From NCBI GenBank assembly GCA_004558035.1, contig SFEJ01000012.1, positions 1-58,031 of the forward strand: a stretch of DNA of 58,031 nt, read 5' to 3'. Of this stretch, positions 1 through 8,487 are shown one piece after another. Under the pieces are notes generated by a model. The model ran no database searches, was not told where the DNA came from, and was given only the letters and a program-made list of their open reading frames with translations. Both the position numbers and the translations under genes were made by a program. The stretch is from Opitutia bacterium. Its GTDB lineage: Bacteria; Verrucomicrobiota; Verrucomicrobiae; Opitutales; UBA953. Every line of letters starts with the position of its first letter. The first letter of the stretch is position 1.

Positions 1-531
1 GAATCTGATAGTAGCGACGAGAATCAGCAGGATTTTCGTTCTTTGCCGAATGTCGACGTCGAAAAGGACGAGTTCAACATTCGTCGCTACATGCAGAATC
101 TGAATAAAGACAGCATTGCAGACCTTTATCCAAAATTGCTTGAAGAATGGGATTACAAAAAGAATGAAGGCTTGAATCCGAAAATGTTCAAGCCGAGTTC
201 CAGCCTAAAAGTCTGGTGGAAATGTCAAGATTGCGGTCACGAGTGGAAAACGGGCATAGGTCATCGAGCTAAAGGGAAAACCGGATGCCCGGTCTGCTTC
301 CGCCGAAAGAACAAGTCCGGAGCAAATTCCAAAGCTAAAAAGATTTATCAATACTCAAAAGACGGCGTTTTTATTCGTGAATGGAATGCCGTATCCGAAG
401 CCTCTCGCGCGTTAAGAATAAACGATTCGAACATCTCGATGTGCGCAAAACACATACGCCGCTTTGCGGGCGGTTTTCGATGGGAATACAAAAAAATCGA
501 GGCGGAAATGTTTCTTCCGCTTGAATTCTGA
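1..531 (+). CDS. Zinc-ribbon plus NUMOD-type protein, 5'-truncated by window edge
   Basis: The frame is open from base 1 to the TGA at 529-531, so only the C-terminal part is seen. A TTG at 43 is the first possible internal start. The visible part holds a treble-clef/zinc-ribbon segment with the order LLEEWDYKKN, WWKCQDCGHEW and CPVC, like the DUF4379-type probable zinc-ribbon (four Cys: CQDC and CPVC). It is followed by a NUMOD1-like module, from YSKDGVFIREW to GGFRWEYKK, as found in the DNA-binding tails of homing endonucleases. That combination suggests a DNA-binding or homing-endonuclease-associated protein. No HNH or GIY-YIG catalytic domain is visible here; it could lie upstream. The gene has visibly lower GC than its neighbours and no copy of the genome-wide GCGGGAACG word, consistent with recent acquisition. 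Confidence 0.75.
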   Translation, partial: ESDSSDENQQDFRSLPNVDVEKDEFNIRRYMQNLNKDSIADLYPKLLEEWDYKKNEGLNPKMFKPSSSLKVWWKCQDCGHEWKTGIGHRAKGKTGCPVCFRRKNKSGANSKAKKIYQYSKDGVFIREWNAVSEASRALRINDSNISMCAKHIRRFAGGFRWEYKKIEAEMFLPLEF

Positions 532-573
532 TTTCGCCGTAGTTTCGGAATTTCCTGATCGCGCCGCGCGGCG

Positions 574-1377
574 TCAGTCCTTCACGATGCCGTGGGGGGT
601 GCGGAAGTCGGGCGAGGCGAGGGCGCGGTTCAGGATCTCGATGTTGCGCGCGTCGCGGGAACGGTCGTTTTCCTTGTGGAAAAGGTGAAACTGCACGCCG
701 CCGAACTTCAGCGACTGCCGCCGCACGCCGAGCTTCATCAGTCGGACTTCGAGCTCGGCGTCCTCGCGTCCCCAGCCGGAGATTTCCTCGTTGTAGCCGT
801 TGACGGCGAGCAGGTCCTTCGTCCAAAAGCCCATGTTGCAGCCTTTGGAAATGTAGGGTTTTCGGGCGCGGTAGCTTTCCCGGATCAGCCGCGAAAGCCA
901 CGGCAGGCGCAGCGCGTTAGCACGGTTTCTCACGCCCCGCGAAAACGCGCCGAGCCCGTCCGCGTCGCCCGCGGCGAGCAGTTCTTCCGTGCGTTCCCGA
1001 GTCAGCAACGTGCGGCTTCCGCAGGTGAACCAGCCCGGACGCGCGACGTTCAGATGGTCTTCGACGAAGCGCGGCGAAATCACGCAGTCGCCATCGATCT
1101 GCACGACGTATTCCGAAGCGATCCGCTCGATCGCCTTGTTCCAGATGACGCATTTGCGGAAGCCCGCGTCCTCGTGCCAGACGTGGCGGAGCGGACAGGG
1201 CGCCTTTTCGCGAAAGGCGTCGACGAGTTCTCGGGTCGCGGGGCCGCTGCCGTCGTCGGCGACGAGGATTTCGTCGGGCAGGCGCGTCTGCCGCAGGGCG
1301 CTTTCGAGGACGAGGCGCAGCGCGTCCGGCCAGTTGTAGGTCGAAATCAGCAGAGCGCATGTCTTCGGTTTTTGCAT
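574..1377 (-). CDS. Family 2 glycosyltransferase with galactosyltransferase-type C-terminus
   Basis: A 267-residue GT-A glycosyltransferase that probably adds a sugar to a surface glycan on the cytoplasmic face. The N-terminus (CALLISTYNWPDALRLVL) is the GT2 nucleotide-binding start. The nucleotide-sugar Asp pair is in DDGS (41-44), the metal-binding DxD is QIDGDC (D94, D96), and GWGREDAELEVRL supplies the late acidic motif of the Glyco_transf_7C type. The open frame continues upstream to 1497, but that extension is Arg-rich and unlike the family, and it would run into the promoter area of the divergent trxB. I therefore chose the ATG of MQKPKT at 1377. There is no Shine-Dalgarno. The acceptor and donor sugars cannot be told from sequence, and no other polysaccharide genes adjoin it. 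Confidence 0.88.
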   Translation of the reverse strand: MQKPKTCALLISTYNWPDALRLVLESALRQTRLPDEILVADDGSGPATRELVDAFREKAPCPLRHVWHEDAGFRKCVIWNKAIERIASEYVVQIDGDCVISPRFVEDHLNVARPGWFTCGSRTLLTRERTEELLAAGDADGLGAFSRGVRNRANALRLPWLSRLIRESYRARKPYISKGCNMGFWTKDLLAVNGYNEEISGWGREDAELEVRLMKLGVRRQSLKFGGVQFHLFHKENDRSRDARNIEILNRALASPDFRTPHGIVKD

Positions 1378-1508
1378 CAGAGGCTGAAATTTTTTTGGAA
1401 AAACGTCGGGAACGCAAGCGCGGATTTCGCGGGATTCGCGCCTGCGCGCCCGCGGGCGCGTCAAAATTTGCGTTGAAAAAACGCGGGGGCGCCGCAATCC
1501 TTGCGGGC

Positions 1509-2438
1509 ATGGAAAACGTCATCATTCTCGGGAGCGGCTGCGCGGGCGCGACGGCCGCTGTTTACGCCGCGCGCGCGGGATTTTCCCCGCTCGTTCTCGA
1601 AGGTTCGCTGCCCGGCGGGCAGATCACGACGACCTCCGTCGTCGAAAATTTTCCGGGCTTTCCCGACGGCGTGGACGGTTTCACGCTGACCTGGAACATC
1701 CGCCAGCAGGCGGAAAAATTCGGCGCGCGCTTCGAGGTCGATCTGATCGAGTCGGTCGATTTTTCCGGCGTCGTGAAGAAGCTGAAGGCGAGCTCCGGCA
1801 AAGTCTATGAGGCGAAGGCGGTCATCGTCGCGACGGGCGCGGCGCCGCGGCTGACGGGCGTTCCCGGCGAAAAGGAATTTTACGGCGGGAACGGCGTGAG
1901 CACCTGCGCGACCTGCGACGCCGCCTTCTACAAGGGCAAGGACGTCGCCGTGATCGGCGGCGGCGATTCCGCATGCGAGGAGGCGAACTTCATCACGCGC
2001 TTCGCGTCGAAAGTCTACATCGTGCACCGCCGCGACAAATTCCGCGCGTCGGACATCATGGCGAAGCGCGTGACCGAGAACCCGAAGATTGAACGCGTGA
2101 TGAACGCCGCGCCGGAGCGCATTCTCGGCGGGGCGGACGGCAAGGTGCGCGCGCTCGTCGTCAAGGACGTCGCGACGGGAACGCTCCGCGAGATCCCGGT
2201 TTCGGGAATCTTCGTCGCGATCGGGCACGTGCCGAACACGAAATTTCTCGCGGGCGCGCTGCCGACGGACGAGGAAGGAACGCTGATTTCCAACGACAAT
2301 TCGGGCGTGCACACGCGCGTGCCCGGCGTGTTCATCGCGGGCGACTGCGCGGACCGCCATTACCGCCAGGCGATCACGGCGGCGGGCATGGGCGCGCGCG
2401 CCGCGCTCGACGCGCAGCGCTATCTCGAGAACCAGTGA
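1509..2438 (+). CDS. trxB: Thioredoxin reductase
   Basis: A 309-residue cytoplasmic flavoprotein that reduces thioredoxin with NADPH (EC 1.8.1.9). The FAD-binding GSGCAG is at 8-13, the redox pair CATC at C133-C136, the NADPH-binding GGGDSACEEA follows, and the C-terminal FAD motif is GVFIAGDCAD. The length is typical of low-molecular-weight TrxB. The open frame begins at 1359, but the family N-terminus starts at MENVIILGSG, so 1509 is the start. A possible promoter (TTGAAA at 1473, CAATCC at 1495) lies so close that the leader would be only a few bases. It is divergent from the glycosyltransferase and 13 bases upstream of the DedA gene, probably co-transcribed with it. Confidence 0.96.
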   Translation: MENVIILGSGCAGATAAVYAARAGFSPLVLEGSLPGGQITTTSVVENFPGFPDGVDGFTLTWNIRQQAEKFGARFEVDLIESVDFSGVVKKLKASSGKVYEAKAVIVATGAAPRLTGVPGEKEFYGGNGVSTCATCDAAFYKGKDVAVIGGGDSACEEANFITRFASKVYIVHRRDKFRASDIMAKRVTENPKIERVMNAAPERILGGADGKVRALVVKDVATGTLREIPVSGIFVAIGHVPNTKFLAGALPTDEEGTLISNDNSGVHTRVPGVFIAGDCADRHYRQAITAAGMGARAALDAQRYLENQ

Positions 2439-2451
2439 TTCCGCGCCGCGC

Positions 2452-3258
2452 ATGAGGGTTTTCTCCGCCGCGATTTTCCGCAAGCTCTTCGCCGCCGCCG
2501 CGCTCGCGGGCGCGCTCTGCGCCGTTCCCGCGTCCGCCGCGGAGCCGGAGACGCCCGCCGCCGCCGTTCCCGCGGAATCCGTCGTCGTCGCGGAAAAATC
2601 CCTTCCGGAAAAAATCGTCGCCTGGTACGCCGACCACCTGAACTACGGAACGGTGGCGCTGCTGATGGCGGTGGAAAGCTCGTTCATTCCGTTCCCGTCG
2701 GAGGTCGTCGTGCCGCCCGCCGCCTACGCCGCGTGCACGCCGGGGAGCCCGCTTTACGCGACGGAGGACGAGCGCGTGAACGTGGCGCTCGTCGTGCTGG
2801 CGGGAACGTTCGGCGCGCTCGTCGGCGCGTTGGCGAATTACTGGATCGCGCTGTTTTTCGGGCGCCCGCTCGTGAACCGCTTCGCGGAATCGCGGCTCGG
2901 CAGCCTGTGTCTGATCGACCGGCGGAAGGTCGAAAAATCGGAGGCGTTTTTCCGGAAATACGGCGTCGCCTCGACTTTTTTCGGGCGGCTCGTTCCCGTG
3001 GTGCGCCAGCTGATCAGCGTTCCCGCGGGCATCGCGCGGATGCGGATGACGCCTTTCGTGGTCTTCACGTCGCTCGGCGCGGCGATCTGGAACGTCGTGC
3101 TCGCCGTCGTCGGCGTCGCGGCGCACGGGCGGCAGGACGCGATCAACGAATACAGCCGCGAACTCTCGTGGGCGATTCTCGTCTGCGCGGCGCTTTTCGG
3201 CGCGTTTCTGATCTACCGCTTCTGGCGCGGCGGCAGGAAGAGCGACGACGTGAAGTGA
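2452..3258 (+). CDS. DedA family membrane protein
   Basis: A 268-residue inner-membrane protein of the DedA/SNARE-associated family, whose members act in membrane homeostasis and, in characterised cases, phospholipid (undecaprenyl-phosphate or PE) flipping. A hydrophobic N-terminus (residues 7-28) looks like an additional signal or first membrane segment. The family re-entrant motif is present: ESSFIPFPSEVVVPPAAY, then FFRKYGVASTFFGRLVPVVRQ with the conserved Arg/Pro/Arg, then AGIARMRM. Three more hydrophobic segments end near YRFWRGGRK. The ATG at 2452 follows the trxB stop by 13 bases. The substrate is not evident. The Ala-rich stretch at residues 30-45 is unusual for DedA proteins. Confidence 0.88.
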   Translation: MRVFSAAIFRKLFAAAALAGALCAVPASAAEPETPAAAVPAESVVVAEKSLPEKIVAWYADHLNYGTVALLMAVESSFIPFPSEVVVPPAAYAACTPGSPLYATEDERVNVALVVLAGTFGALVGALANYWIALFFGRPLVNRFAESRLGSLCLIDRRKVEKSEAFFRKYGVASTFFGRLVPVVRQLISVPAGIARMRMTPFVVFTSLGAAIWNVVLAVVGVAAHGRQDAINEYSRELSWAILVCAALFGAFLIYRFWRGGRKSDDVK

Positions 3259-3425
3259 CGAAGTTATAGGAGGTTATGAAGGTTATGAGGTTATGAAAGT
3301 TATGAAGGTTGATTGCGTTTCGCTTCGCGAAAAATTTTTCGAAATCCTTTCGGCGAAGCCGAGCGCAAAGAACTTTCATAACCTCGTCACCTCATAACCT
3401 TTTCCCCTCTTGCGCGGGAACGCGC
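3259..3425. repeat. Composite inverted repeat: low-complexity arms around a 52-nt palindromic core
   Basis: The left arm (3262-3310) is built of repeated words such as GGTTATGA. The right arm (3370-3405) carries their reverse complements (AACTTTCATAACCTC, CTCATAACC). Between them, 3315-3366, lies a 52-nt imperfect palindrome whose centre contains AAAAATTTTT. A close copy of that core lies at 38810-38861, also between inverted arms of different sequence. It sits between the DedA gene and nspC. Confidence 0.75.
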
Positions 3426-3447
3426 TTTGACGCAGAATGAGCGGCAA

Positions 3448-4620
3448 ATGTCCGACCGTTTCATCGAAGAATTTTCCAAGCTCGACCTGAACCGCGTGCC
3501 CTCGCCGTGCCACCTGATGCACCGCGGGCTGCTCGAGGAGAACTGCCGCGTGCTGCGCGGCGTCATGGACCGCACGGGCGCGAAGATCCTGCTCGCGCTC
3601 AAGGGCTTCGCGCAGTTCAGCGAGTTCCCGCTCGTCTCGAAATATCTCGCGGGAACGACGGCGAGCGGCCTGCACGAGGCGCTGCTCGGGCGCGAATTTT
3701 TCCCCGGCGAATGCCACGTCTATTCGCCCGCGTTCCCGCCCGCGGACATGGACGAGCTGGTGAAGTTCGTCGATCACGTCTCGTTCAATTCGCCGTCGCA
3801 GTGGCGGCGTTTCCGCGACGTCGTGAAGGCGAGCGGACGCGCGGTCTCCTGCGGGCTGCGCGTCAACCCGCAGTACGCCGAAGTCGAGCACGAGATCTAC
3901 AATCCCTGCGCGGCGGGATCGCGCCTCGGCACGATCCGCTCGGAGATCCGCGACGGCGATCTCGACGGGCTCGAAGGCCTGCACATGCACACGATGTGCG
4001 AACAGGGCGCGGACGTGCTCGCGCGCACGATCACGCATTTCGAGGAAAAATTCGGCGAGTTCATTCCGCGCATGAAATGGATCAATTTCGGCGGCGGGCA
4101 CTGGATCACGCACCCGAGCTACGACGTCGATCTGCTCTGCGAGACGATTCTCGCGTTCCGCAGAAAATGGGGCGAGCACCTGAAGATTTACCTGGAACCC
4201 GGCGAGGCCGTCGCCATCCGCACGGGCGTGCTCGTCTGCACCGTGCTCGACGTCGTGAACAACGGCATGCCGATCGCGATCCTCGACACGTCGGCGAGCG
4301 CGCACATGCCCGACGTGCTCGAAATGCCCTACCGCGCGGAAATCCTCGGCGCGGGCGCGCCGGGCGAATTCGCGCACACCTACCGGCTCGCGGGCGGCAC
4401 CTGCCTTGCGGGCGACGTGCTCGGCGACTACTCGTTCCCGCAGCCGCTCGCGCCCGGGCAGCGCCTCGCGCTCCTCGACATGTCGCACTACACGATGGTC
4501 AAGAACACGACGTTCAACGGCATCCGCCTGCCCTCCATCGCGAGCTACGTTCCCGAGACCGGCGAATACCGCCTGATCCGCGACTTCGGCTACGCCGACT
4601 ACAAGAACAAGCTGAGCTGA
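3448..4620 (+). CDS. nspC: Carboxynorspermidine decarboxylase
   Basis: A 390-residue PLP enzyme of the alanine racemase-fold (type III) decarboxylases. It converts carboxynorspermidine or carboxyspermidine to norspermidine or spermidine in the non-SAM polyamine route. The PLP lysine is in ILLALKGFA (K52). INFGGGHWITHPSYDVD supplies the phosphate-binding glycine loop, and YLEPGEAVAIRTG and ATLDTSA-like ILDTSASAHMPDVLEMPYR are NspC signatures. A TTG at 3427 is in frame, but ATG 3448 (MSDRFIEEF) fits better. It is followed by a motif-based terminator. The partner carboxynorspermidine dehydrogenase is not in the window. Confidence 0.93.
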   Translation: MSDRFIEEFSKLDLNRVPSPCHLMHRGLLEENCRVLRGVMDRTGAKILLALKGFAQFSEFPLVSKYLAGTTASGLHEALLGREFFPGECHVYSPAFPPADMDELVKFVDHVSFNSPSQWRRFRDVVKASGRAVSCGLRVNPQYAEVEHEIYNPCAAGSRLGTIRSEIRDGDLDGLEGLHMHTMCEQGADVLARTITHFEEKFGEFIPRMKWINFGGGHWITHPSYDVDLLCETILAFRRKWGEHLKIYLEPGEAVAIRTGVLVCTVLDVVNNGMPIAILDTSASAHMPDVLEMPYRAEILGAGAPGEFAHTYRLAGGTCLAGDVLGDYSFPQPLAPGQRLALLDMSHYTMVKNTTFNGIRLPSIASYVPETGEYRLIRDFGYADYKNKLS

Positions 4621-4645
4621 ACGGAAGCGGAAAATTTTCCGAAAA

Positions 4646-4690
4646 AAAACGGCGTTCGCGCGGGGGAGATTCGCGGGAACGCCGTTTTCG
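4646..4690. terminator. Intrinsic terminator between convergent genes (uptake-like motif pair)
   Basis: A-tract, then AAAACGGCGTTCGCGCG, then a short loop, then CGCGGGAACGCCGTTTT. The right arm carries the GCGGGAACG word; the left arm carries a slightly decayed inverse. A/T tracts on both sides allow it to serve nspC (+) and the PEP-CTERM gene (-). Confidence 0.8.
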
Positions 4691-4706
4691 TTTCTTTAAG
4701 AGAAGT

Positions 4707-5273
4707 TCAGGATTTGCGTCTCCGACGGCGGGAGGCGGCGCAGAGGGCGAGCGCGAACGCGCCCGCGAGCAGCCCGAACGCCGAAGGCTCGGGAACCGTC
4801 GAAGTCAGCGTCACCGTGCCCGTCGCCTCGATCGTGCCGCTCGCGTATTGCGCCAAGTAGCAGACGTTGACGCTGTAGTCGGAGAACATTTTGACCGCCG
4901 TCGTCTCGGTGTAGGTGCTCGCGAGAATGTTCGACGCGATCGTGATGTCGCCGCGCTGACCGCTTTTCGCGTCGGGTTTGACCGTGAACGTGTACGACGT
5001 GTCGTGCGGATCATTGGTGACGCCCAGGAGCGGATTCGGCGCGACGAGGCTGAGCTCTTCGCAGCTGCCGATGATGAAGACCTCCGGATTTTCGTAGTTC
5101 GCCGTCGAAAAATCGCCGAGGAGCGTCGTGTTGCCCTGCACGGTGTAGCCGAGGGCGGGAAGCGTTCCCGCGCACGCGAGCAGGAAGCCGAGAGAAATTT
5201 TCGCGCCGACGCGCGCGCCCCGCGCGGAGTCAGAACTCGAAGAGTTCGACGTCGTCGAAGGCGACGAAGTCAT
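4707..5273 (-). CDS. PEP-CTERM sorting-signal protein
   Basis: A 188-residue predicted secreted protein. The C-terminus is a textbook PEP-CTERM signal: VPEPSAFGLLAGAFALALCA (a PEP motif and hydrophobic helix) followed by an Arg cluster ending RRRRRKS. This directs exosortase-dependent processing and surface display. A hydrophobic export segment (about 22-43, ISLGFLLACAGTLPALG) is preceded by a long Ser/Thr-rich stretch. The body is Thr/Ser-rich beta-type sequence with no recognised domain. The only ATG is at 5273, giving a 44-base overlap with the 3' end of the upstream DUF4838 gene; no closer start exists, so translation may be coupled. No exosortase gene is present in the window. The tail closely matches that of the second PEP-CTERM gene at 43925-44704. 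Confidence 0.82.
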   Translation of the reverse strand: MTSSPSTTSNSSSSDSARGARVGAKISLGFLLACAGTLPALGYTVQGNTTLLGDFSTANYENPEVFIIGSCEELSLVAPNPLLGVTNDPHDTSYTFTVKPDAKSGQRGDITIASNILASTYTETTAVKMFSDYSVNVCYLAQYASGTIEATGTVTLTSTVPEPSAFGLLAGAFALALCAASRRRRRKS

Positions 5274-7800
5274 CCGGCGCGAAGAGGCCCGCGCTGAGCA
5301 GGATTTCGAGCGTCGCGGCGTTTTCCGGCGCCGTTCCCGCGACGACGAAGCGCGTCCATTCCGGCGTTTCGCCGCAGGAGAGGCGCGCGAACTCGACGCG
5401 GAGAATCTTCCTTTCCGCGTCGCGCCAACGTAGCATGAAGCCCGCCGTCGCGCCGACGGAGAGGCGACCGCGCGCGCGCACGCTCAGCGCCGCGCGCGCG
5501 CCCGGGCGCGTCTCCACGTCGCGGGAAAGCTCCGTCATCTCGCAGGCGCCGGAAATCTTCAGCGCGGACGCGCCGGCGCACGCGTCGGAGGTTTCGCCGC
5601 AGAAGAGATTTTCCGCGGGAGCGCTGCGCAGCGTGAACGACGCGGGCGCGGCGACCGTCTTGCCGCGCCGCCAGCCGTTTTCGTCGAGCGCGACGAAGGC
5701 GCTCTTCTCCCGTTCCTCGCCGTCTTCGGGATCGCGCGAGAGGCGCGGTTCGAAATTTTCCGCGAAGACGGGCGCGCCCGCGAGCGCGGGAACGAGCGCG
5801 CGGAAAAGCGTTTCCGAGACGCGCCCGTCGGGAAGCCCGCGCAGCACGCCCGCCAGTTTTCTTTCCGCGGCGAGCCGTTCTTCGTCGCGCGGCATCGCGC
5901 GCAGCGCGTCAACGACGCGCACGAACGCCGACGCGCGCGGGTCGGAAACGCCCATGCCGCAGGGCGCGAAACCCGCGTCCGGGCGCGCGCGCAGCCACGC
6001 GGAATCGGAATAGATTTTTTCGAAATTCCACGCGGGATTTTCCAGCGCCGCCGCACAATCTTCGGGAGTTTTCATCTCGCGGGTCCGCGTCTCGAGCTCT
6101 TTTCTCGCGTCGTAGCTCTTCGCGAAAGCTTCGGCGCGTTCCCAATAAAGCCGCGCCGCGTCGAGCCGCGCGACGATGCGGCGTTCCCGCGCGTCTTCGG
6201 GCGCTTCGGGCAAGGCCTTGCGGGCGGTCTCGAGGAGCGCGCGGCATTTCGAGCGCGCTTCGGCGTCGAAGATTTCGACGGAATTTTCGACGCGCCAGCC
6301 CTTGATCCATCGGCACTGTCCGCCCTGCTCCCGCCAGATTTTTTCGCAGAGCGCGAAGAATTCGCGCATCTCCGCGGCGGCGTTCCCGTAGGCGAGCGCG
6401 AAGAATTTTTCGAGCAGCGCGTCGGCGTCCGCACGCGGATTTTCGAGCAGCTTCGAGAGCAGCCAGACCTTCGGCGCGTCGAACGGCGCCTGCGGGCACA
6501 CTTCGCCGTAGAAAAGCCGCGCGCCCGCGGCGTGCGCGAACGCGACGGAGTCCGCCTCCGCGCGGAAAAAGACGCGCGGGAACAGGAACGGGTCGCCGTA
6601 GTAATAATCGTAAACGCCCCAGCCGCCGACGCCGGACGCCGCCCAGCGCCGCATCAGCGCCTTGTCCTCCGCCGCGAACTCGGGAAAAATCCACAGCGAG
6701 CGGTCGGCGCAGAGCACGGGAAAGACGTTTTCGGCGAGGCGGAAGGTCGGCGCGTCCTGGCAGTCCAGATACGCGATGGCGGAGATTTTTTTGCCGGCGA
6801 AGGCGCCGCCGTCCGCCGCGGCGAGCGCGCGCGCGGTCGCGTCGGCGAAGCGCCAGAAATAATCGGACCTGTTCGGCAGATTGCGGAACCAGCGCATCGG
6901 CGCGTCGCCGTAAGCGCGCGCGGACTCCTCGGATTCGTCCCAGGAAAAACAGTCATTGACGCCGACGGAAAACATCGGCGCGTCGGGGTTTTCCGCGAAG
7001 TATTCCTTCGCGGCGGCGAGGGCGACGCGCGGCGCGTCCGGATTCGCGAGATTCGGCTGCGGCGCGTAGCCGCCTTTCCGTTCGGCCTCGACGCGCCCGT
7101 TGCAGAACGGCGCCAGGTGCGGATGCTCCGCGTAGATTTCCGGCGTGAAGATGCGGCACAGGTTGTGCGAAAAGCGCGGCAGCTCGCCGAAGCCGAGCCG
7201 GCGCGCCCACGCCGCGTTTTCGGCGCCGCCGCCGAGAGCGACCGCGCGGCGCGTCCACGCGGGGACGCAGACGAAATCCTCGCGCGGGAACGGCACGTCT
7301 TTTTTCGGCGTCCATTCCGCGCCGTCTTCGCCAGGGAAAAGGAACTCCGCGCCGAAATCGCGCGTCAGCAGCTTCGCCGCCGCGTGCGCCGTCGCCGCGG
7401 GCGTCCTGCCGACGAGGAAGAGCGCCTCGCCTCGCGGCGCGACGACGTAGGATTCGTCGCCTTCGGCGGGAGCGGCGACCCGCGCGCGCGCGGCGGCGAG
7501 CGTCTTGCCGACGAAAACGCCGCGCGGATTCGCGGCGTCGGCGAAATTTTCCGTGCGGACGCGCACGTTCTCCGCGCCGGAAATTTTTCGGATCCAGTTC
7601 GCCAGATCCTGCGCGGCGGCGAGCTCCGCCATGTCGCAGTCTTCCGCGACGAAGACGCTCCCGGCGAAGACGCCGTCGGCGACGAGCGGACGCGGCTCGG
7701 CGGGAACGCCGGGAATTTCCGCGCCGCGCGCCGCGGCGAAGACGAGCGCCGTTCCCGCGAGAACGCCGAAAAAGATTTTTTTGGAAACCGAAAACTTCAT
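5230..7800 (-). CDS. Secreted DUF4838 domain protein (glycosidase-like)
   Basis: An 856-residue exported protein with signal peptide MKFSVSKKIFFGVLAGTALV (1-27). An N-terminal region of about 150 residues (AAQDLANWIRKISG, GVFVGKT, LFLVGRTPAATAHAA) resembles the alpha/beta domain in front of GH67/GH20-type enzymes. DUF4838-like sequence follows, with FSHNLCRIFTPEIYAEHPH, APFCNGR, MFSVGVNDCFSWDE and GVYDYYYGDPFLFPR. The C-terminal 150 residues look like a carbohydrate-binding beta-sandwich (FTLRSAPAEN to FDDVELFEF). The family is common in Verrucomicrobiota and Bacteroidota polysaccharide loci. No enzyme activity is assigned, so function in glycan breakdown is inference. It probably shares a transcript with the overlapping PEP-CTERM gene. 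Confidence 0.85.
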   Translation of the reverse strand: MKFSVSKKIFFGVLAGTALVFAAARGAEIPGVPAEPRPLVADGVFAGSVFVAEDCDMAELAAAQDLANWIRKISGAENVRVRTENFADAANPRGVFVGKTLAAARARVAAPAEGDESYVVAPRGEALFLVGRTPAATAHAAAKLLTRDFGAEFLFPGEDGAEWTPKKDVPFPREDFVCVPAWTRRAVALGGGAENAAWARRLGFGELPRFSHNLCRIFTPEIYAEHPHLAPFCNGRVEAERKGGYAPQPNLANPDAPRVALAAAKEYFAENPDAPMFSVGVNDCFSWDESEESARAYGDAPMRWFRNLPNRSDYFWRFADATARALAAADGGAFAGKKISAIAYLDCQDAPTFRLAENVFPVLCADRSLWIFPEFAAEDKALMRRWAASGVGGWGVYDYYYGDPFLFPRVFFRAEADSVAFAHAAGARLFYGEVCPQAPFDAPKVWLLSKLLENPRADADALLEKFFALAYGNAAAEMREFFALCEKIWREQGGQCRWIKGWRVENSVEIFDAEARSKCRALLETARKALPEAPEDARERRIVARLDAARLYWERAEAFAKSYDARKELETRTREMKTPEDCAAALENPAWNFEKIYSDSAWLRARPDAGFAPCGMGVSDPRASAFVRVVDALRAMPRDEERLAAERKLAGVLRGLPDGRVSETLFRALVPALAGAPVFAENFEPRLSRDPEDGEEREKSAFVALDENGWRRGKTVAAPASFTLRSAPAENLFCGETSDACAGASALKISGACEMTELSRDVETRPGARAALSVRARGRLSVGATAGFMLRWRDAERKILRVEFARLSCGETPEWTRFVVAGTAPENAATLEILLSAGLFAPDDFVAFDDVELFEF

Positions 7801-7825
7801 CGTAAAAACCGCGCGAAGCGCTCAC

Positions 7826-8446
7826 TCACAGCGGGAGCTTCGCGCCGGGAAGCAAATCGTAGAGCGAGCCGCCGATGATTTCCTCGAAGCGCGCCTTGAT
7901 TTCGAAGAGCCTGCGCCAGCGCGCGAGCGAGCACGCGGGAACGCCGTAGCGCAGCGCGACGTCGAGAATGCGCGTTTCGAGGAAACAGAATCCGCCCGGG
8001 AGCGCGAGCCCGTCGCAGAGCTGCACGAGGCGGTCGTAGTCGTCGTATTCGACGCTTTCGAGGTAGCGTTTCAGAAACGCGACGTCTTCCGCGGGAACGT
8101 CGAGCCTGCCGACGCCCGCCGTCACGTCGGGAATCATGAACGCGTGCGTGATGCAGATCCGCGCGGCCTGCGTCCAACCGAAGCGGGAACAGTAGCGGTA
8201 GCCGTCGAGCAGATGCTTTTCCTGAAAGACGCCTTCGCGGCGCCCGACGTCGTGCATCAGCCCGAGCACGTAGGCCGTTCCCGCGTCGAGGTGCGGGATT
8301 CTTTCGGCGATTTTTTCGCACGCGAGCGCGCAGAATTTCGAGTGCGCGACCCAGGCGCCGGGATTCATCTTCCCGGCGGTTTCGAGTTCCCGCTCGGCGC
8401 GTTCCCGCGTGAGCGGCGGAAGGTCTTCTCCGTCTTGGGCCTTCAT
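7826..8446 (-). CDS. HD domain protein, putative phosphohydrolase
   Basis: A 206-residue cytoplasmic protein with an HD-superfamily metal-binding core: AHSKFCALACEKIAERI (first His), GLMHDVGRREG (the His-Asp pair) and CITHAFMIPDV (a later His), then YDDYDRLVQLCDGLAL (a further Asp). This matches small HD hydrolases acting on nucleotides or phosphates; the substrate is unknown. I took the start at MKAQDGEDL (8446), because the longer open frame to 8626 would lie inside purE and has no family similarity. It is 41 bases downstream of purE on the same strand, so probably the third gene of a purC-purE-HD operon. Confidence 0.85.
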   Translation of the reverse strand: MKAQDGEDLPPLTRERAERELETAGKMNPGAWVAHSKFCALACEKIAERIPHLDAGTAYVLGLMHDVGRREGVFQEKHLLDGYRYCSRFGWTQAARICITHAFMIPDVTAGVGRLDVPAEDVAFLKRYLESVEYDDYDRLVQLCDGLALPGGFCFLETRILDVALRYGVPACSLARWRRLFEIKARFEEIIGGSLYDLLPGAKLPL

Positions 8447-8487
8447 TTTTTCGGCGCGCGGGGCGAAAGCGTTCCGCCGCCCGGCGC

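Noticed and set aside
1359..1508. N-terminal extension of trxB
   Set aside because: Arg-rich, no similarity to thioredoxin reductases, and overlaps the start region of the divergent glycosyltransferase.
3507..5297. Open frame of 596 codons overlapping nspC and the following genes
   Set aside because: Translation is Arg-rich with no domain, and overlaps three supported genes in other frames.
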